A stretch of 64,000 nucleotides of DNA from Vibrio crassostreae (lineage in GTDB: Bacteria; Pseudomonadota; Gammaproteobacteria; Enterobacterales; Vibrionaceae), in contig NZ_AP025477.1 in the NCBI RefSeq assembly GCF_024347415.1, positions 186,001 to 250,000 of the forward strand, given 5' to 3'. The notes under the pieces are model-generated. The model had not been told where the DNA came from. It worked only from the letters and a program-made list of their open reading frames with translations, and made no database searches. Below are positions 60,705 through 64,000 of this stretch, piece after piece. Position numbers and translations under genes: made by a program. Positions within the stretch are counted from its first letter, which is position 1. Every line of letters begins with the position of its first letter.

Positions 60705-62297
60705 TTGATTGATTTACGAACCGCACTTAGTGTGATGTCAAAATCGTCGCCATATGCAGTCTCTACAGAGCGAGACGCAACAATATCAACTGACTTAGAT
60801 GCTGTAAAAAAGTATCTATATGTACGAACAGATATAGAGGCTGACTTTGTTAAACAATTGAAAGGACTATCCTCAACCGATAAGAAAATCATTTTTTTGT
60901 GTGGTAGTAGTGGTGATGGCAAATCCGAAATACTAACAAAGTATAAGAAAGAGTATCAGAATAGAGCTGACTTCCATCTCGATGCAACCCACAGTTTTCG
61001 TCCGAGTGATTCGGCTATTGAAACGCTGGATGAATTGTTTACTGAGTTTAACACTACACCGAAGCCGCTAGTTGTAGGCATCAATACAGGTATGTTGGGT
61101 AACTATGCTGAAGAAGGCGCGGTGACCGAAGTAACATCATCAATCAAAGCTTTTTTAGAGAAACAGCCGACCTCAGAAAATCATATCTTTTTAGATTTTG
61201 AAGACTATCCTAAATTTACGTTAGAAATTGACGGTCATACTTCTAAGTTTGCAAAAGAGCTGCTTCAGAAAATTACTGAAAAAGATGAAAACCTAATTCG
61301 CCAATACTTTGATGTTGAAATGCAGAAACAAAGCCCTGATAAAAAGCTTTGTGCTAACTATCAATTACTAGGGCGTGAAGAGGTTCAAGATGTCATTGTC
61401 GATCTATTGTTCAAAGCGCGTTTAATGAAAGATCAATTCTTAACGGCGCGAGCATTATTGGACTTCATTTTTCATCTGCTTGCTGGGCCTGGCTATTTGT
61501 TTGATAACCTATTCAAAAAAGGTGAAAACGAGCTGACCAATATTATTTCAGACTTTGACCCATCGATTCAACGTACACAAAAAATCGATAAATTTATTTT
61601 GTCTCACTCACTGCAGCTACCAGACGTTAACTTTGAAGATTATAAAACCGCATTGACTGCTTTTGGTATACGAAGGGGACTAAATGCCGAGTCCTACTTG
61701 CGATTGTTTTATATTCTAAGGAAGTCGGACTATGGGAATGAATACCATAAGCAGTTTTCGAATGATTTTGATGAGCACCTAATAGACAATTACTCAGAAG
61801 TTTGGCAGTTGCATACTGCTTTTGATAGCTCACCAGAGCAAAAAGAAAAACTGCGTCATTTTTATCGCCAAACAGCAATTACAGCTATCCATAAATATAA
61901 CAATCGAAATGCACCTAAATTGGCGAAAGGGGAGTTTTTCATTTCTGAGCATAATGGTTATTTTTTAGCTTCATCCCTAGAGTTAAAGGCTGACGTTAAA
62001 GCGATTAACAATGACCACAAAAAAAATACTGGCTATTTCACTGCTTATTTTCGAGTTGGAGATAAAACCTTATCGTTGATGGTCAATATCAATTTGTTGA
62101 ACTTAATGCAACGTATCGTTTCCGGTTATCGCCCTAACAAACATGATAAGAATACTGTCGTGTTACTGGATGAGTTGGTTGATGAAATTGCGGATATCGC
62201 AAATAGTGCAGATACCCTATATATCGTTGGGAAAGGTAACAAGCAATACAAAATAACCAACGTAGATAATGAAGATTTTGAGGTGAGTGGACTATGA
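60705..62297 (+). CDS. dptF: Phosphorothioation-dependent restriction protein DptF
   Basis: 530 residues from TTG 60705 (IDLRTALSVMSKSSPYAVSTERD). A P-loop IFLCGSSGDGKSEIL at about 63-77 and VVGINTGMLGNYAEEG near 125 are the recognisable DptF features. It is the first gene of dptFGH, the restriction part of Dnd systems: DndA-E put sulfur in the DNA backbone, and DptFGH attack DNA that lacks it. The 4-bp overlap with dptG gives coupling. Family recognised by size, order and motifs, not by search. Confidence 0.85.
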   Translation: MIDLRTALSVMSKSSPYAVSTERDATISTDLDAVKKYLYVRTDIEADFVKQLKGLSSTDKKIIFLCGSSGDGKSEILTKYKKEYQNRADFHLDATHSFRPSDSAIETLDELFTEFNTTPKPLVVGINTGMLGNYAEEGAVTEVTSSIKAFLEKQPTSENHIFLDFEDYPKFTLEIDGHTSKFAKELLQKITEKDENLIRQYFDVEMQKQSPDKKLCANYQLLGREEVQDVIVDLLFKARLMKDQFLTARALLDFIFHLLAGPGYLFDNLFKKGENELTNIISDFDPSIQRTQKIDKFILSHSLQLPDVNFEDYKTALTAFGIRRGLNAESYLRLFYILRKSDYGNEYHKQFSNDFDEHLIDNYSEVWQLHTAFDSSPEQKEKLRHFYRQTAITAIHKYNNRNAPKLAKGEFFISEHNGYFLASSLELKADVKAINNDHKKNTGYFTAYFRVGDKTLSLMVNINLLNLMQRIVSGYRPNKHDKNTVVLLDELVDEIADIANSADTLYIVGKGNKQYKITNVDNEDFEVSGL

Positions 62298-63706
62298 GTT
62301 TAATGCTAAGAGCTGACTTGCCCCAGTCTAAAGATGGGGTGAAAAATAACACTTTAACTACCTACTTCCCAATTAACACAAAGGATAGAAAAGATATCTT
62401 TAATTGGGACAGTGTATTAGGTTATGTGGTTAAAACATCATATCGAAAAGAATTGTACCTAGAAAAATTAACTGATGATGAAAAATTAGCGATTAAAGAG
62501 GGTGAAACAACTGAATCAGAAATAGCGCTCGCAACATTTAAGTTGAGCTGCGAGCGTAGTTTTAAAACAAAGTTAGATGAAAGTGATTTCTGGCCCATCC
62601 TAGAAAAAATGTACTTTGAAAATGACCAGCTTTTTAAAATATCGCCTGAGTTTTTATTGTTTAAGACTATTAAGCAGAAAGGCAGTGCAAGGGATGCAAG
62701 CTTAGGTGGAATGTTTTCTAATTTATTGCAAAACTTCTTCTTTAATGAAAAACCAAACAATCAATTTAACTTCTTAGAGGAGCAGCTGTACTCAGAACTA
62801 TTGAAGTTAATGAAGCCAAGCAATAAAGAGAAAGATGGAGTTTTGACTTTTTCTGAACCGAGTGAAGCGCCATATCTACCATTTATAGCAAAGCAACTAC
62901 AGCAAGATCTTCGTTTTCTAGGCAAAAGACCCAAATACCTGTTATCAATCTTCAAAGAGTTTTTACACCTTTACGCACATCTTTATACGGCGCAGCTAGC
63001 GCTTAATTTAACAAGGTGGCAGAAGGGGGAGCCGGAAGCGCAACTATGTTATTACATATTAGACAGTGAAAAAGCCAGTGATGAGCGTTATCTGATAAAA
63101 GAATATGGCTTTAAACAGTTGTCAAAGTCGTTGTGGAATATCTTTCCGTACCTCTCAATGAATGAAAGCCTGCAATCTAAAAAGATTGATAATGCAGTGA
63201 ACACCATTCAGCCATTATGGGCCTTAGCTGAAAATCTCCAGCAAACTCCTAGCTCCGCTACTTTACTGAAAAACTATGCAGAGGCATTTAAAGAGAGTCG
63301 AGATTTAACCCTCGACTTGAGTGACAGTGAAAACCCACATGATGTGCTAGCAGATTTACTTCAGTTGAGCAGAATGCAGTTTGGTTCAAAAGAAACGCGT
63401 CATGAGATTAATAAGCTTTACGTCAAAGCAACAGAATCTGAGTTTTGTAGCCATTTTGCACAATCCCGTGGCCGTGCTGGTCGCGTATTAGTATTCAATC
63501 AGGACTATCTATTGTTATTGACCAACTTAGCCATTGGTGAGCAAGATAAACTTCGTTTCCACGAGTTAATCAAAGCCTTTGAATCAAGAGGTGTATTTTT
63601 CGATAAACAGAGCCAACAAGCCTTAATTAAATTCTTTGAACGTATTGGTAATGTTGAACGTATGAGCGATAGTGGAGATGCAGTCTATGTTAGAAAAACA
63701 ATTTGA
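62294..63706 (+). CDS. dptG: Phosphorothioation-dependent restriction protein DptG
   Basis: 470 residues, mostly helical and charged, with no enzymatic motif visible. It starts in an ATGA overlap with dptF and overlaps dptH by 20 bp, an order and spacing diagnostic of dptFGH. DptG is thought to bridge DptF and the DptH helicase-nuclease. The C-terminus is QSQQALIKFFERIGNVERMSDSGDAV. Assigned mainly from position and size. Confidence 0.82.
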   Translation: MSLMLRADLPQSKDGVKNNTLTTYFPINTKDRKDIFNWDSVLGYVVKTSYRKELYLEKLTDDEKLAIKEGETTESEIALATFKLSCERSFKTKLDESDFWPILEKMYFENDQLFKISPEFLLFKTIKQKGSARDASLGGMFSNLLQNFFFNEKPNNQFNFLEEQLYSELLKLMKPSNKEKDGVLTFSEPSEAPYLPFIAKQLQQDLRFLGKRPKYLLSIFKEFLHLYAHLYTAQLALNLTRWQKGEPEAQLCYYILDSEKASDERYLIKEYGFKQLSKSLWNIFPYLSMNESLQSKKIDNAVNTIQPLWALAENLQQTPSSATLLKNYAEAFKESRDLTLDLSDSENPHDVLADLLQLSRMQFGSKETRHEINKLYVKATESEFCSHFAQSRGRAGRVLVFNQDYLLLLTNLAIGEQDKLRFHELIKAFESRGVFFDKQSQQALIKFFERIGNVERMSDSGDAVYVRKTI

Positions 63707-64000
63707 GATCTTTTTAACTGAGCAGTTTTTAAAGTTAAACGAGAAAAAACTGCAGCATGGTTACCGTTATCAGTTCCAGTCGCCGGATAACAAGAATAGC
63801 CAGCGTTTATACAATGCGTTTATCCAAAAATGTGATGATCAATTAACGGTCAAAAACACTACCATCAGAGCGTTGAAGTGCGGTAATACCAAGCTTTTAC
63901 CTGTACTACACAGTGAAAATGACATTGGTTATTCTGAGAACTTTATCTCACATTTACGTGATGAAGTGGCTGGACAGCAAGGTGATTTTAAAGGTTGTGC
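63687..64000 (+). CDS. dptH: Phosphorothioation-dependent restriction protein DptH, N-terminus only
   Basis: Open from ATG 63687 to the window edge (104 codons: MLEKQFEIFLTEQFLKLNEKK...). DptH proteins are about 1,700 residues with P-loop ATPase/helicase-like domains, so over 90% of the gene lies outside. Starting inside dptG matches the operon. The dnd modification genes would be expected beyond the right edge if the system is complete. Confidence 0.75.
   Translation, partial: MLEKQFEIFLTEQFLKLNEKKLQHGYRYQFQSPDNKNSQRLYNAFIQKCDDQLTVKNTTIRALKCGNTKLLPVLHSENDIGYSENFISHLRDEVAGQQGDFKGC

Noticed and set aside
1..64000. tRNA or rRNA genes
   Set aside because: No cloverleaf-like TTCGA-containing segments with matching acceptor stems were noticed, and no rRNA-like sequence; the islands are at a protein gene (tdh), not a tRNA.

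Overview
The window looks like Vibrio chromosomal DNA, probably of the Splendidus clade. The flanking genes are recognisable Vibrio housekeeping loci: an L-serine dehydratase, an MdlA/MdlB-type ABC pair, a ShyA/MepM-type M23 endopeptidase, cytochrome b562, and kbl-tdh. In V. cholerae kbl-tdh lies on the small chromosome, so this may be chromosome 2. That placement is inference.

Positions 1-28.9 kb are ordinary backbone: a Fur-box-preceded siderophore-interacting protein, a POT-family transporter, serine dehydratase, a DUF218 protein, a DUF333 lipoprotein, a Nudix hydrolase, a heterodimeric ABC exporter, cytochrome b561, a TPR protein, an M23 peptidase, YbjQ, two LysR regulators, an EamA transporter, a large Cache-HAMP-GAF-HD-GYP protein, a PHP phosphatase, cytochrome b562, a PepSY membrane protein, a YaeR-like VOC protein, and the threonine-degrading pair kbl-tdh.

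From about 29.0 kb to the right edge the DNA is accessory. It begins with a second, diverged copy of the tdh 3' end (29056-29190) beside an integrase, marking an integration hotspot at tdh. Segment A (29.3-37.0 kb) is a compact mosaic: a P2-type integrase under a LexA box, a CI-like repressor lacking a GDSM-type autocleavage motif, Cox- and CII-like regulators, a ColE2-type plasmid replicase, a 78-residue protein under a near-perfect LexA box, and a parA-parB pair with repeated 9-bp operators. It reads like the control, replication and partition core of an integrated phage-plasmid or satellite.

Segment B (37.0-43.1 kb) carries genes preceded by a repeated hairpin leader and a radC-family gene. 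That radC is broken in layers: a 1-nt deletion, a group II intron with a nonsense codon in its maturase, and an IS4/IS50-type element inside the intron with a clear 9-bp target duplication. Segment C (43.1-54.1 kb) is insertion-sequence-rich. It has an ISNCY/IS1202-like element with a 16-bp duplication of a hairpin, a DUF2971 gene, a small recombinase, a RelE-type toxin-antitoxin pair, and two inverted copies of one IS5-family element. These copies flank a truncated-gene scrapyard (flippase fused to an outer-membrane barrel fragment). Segment D (54.0-59.7 kb) has a second radC remnant, a second hairpin-leader gene with the same N-terminal tag, small ICE-like genes, a lytic transglycosylase, and two overlapping tyrosine recombinases. 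A decayed group II maturase follows. The window ends in dptF-dptG-dptH (dptH cut by the edge), the restriction half of a Dnd phosphorothioation defence system; no dndBCDE is visible.

The most interesting signals are: the SOS-wired integrase plus SOS-wired small gene opposite a probably non-cleavable repressor; the repeated covarying hairpin leader upstream of radC and tagged genes; and a 25-nt block conserved between two genes in different reading frames with compensating indels.
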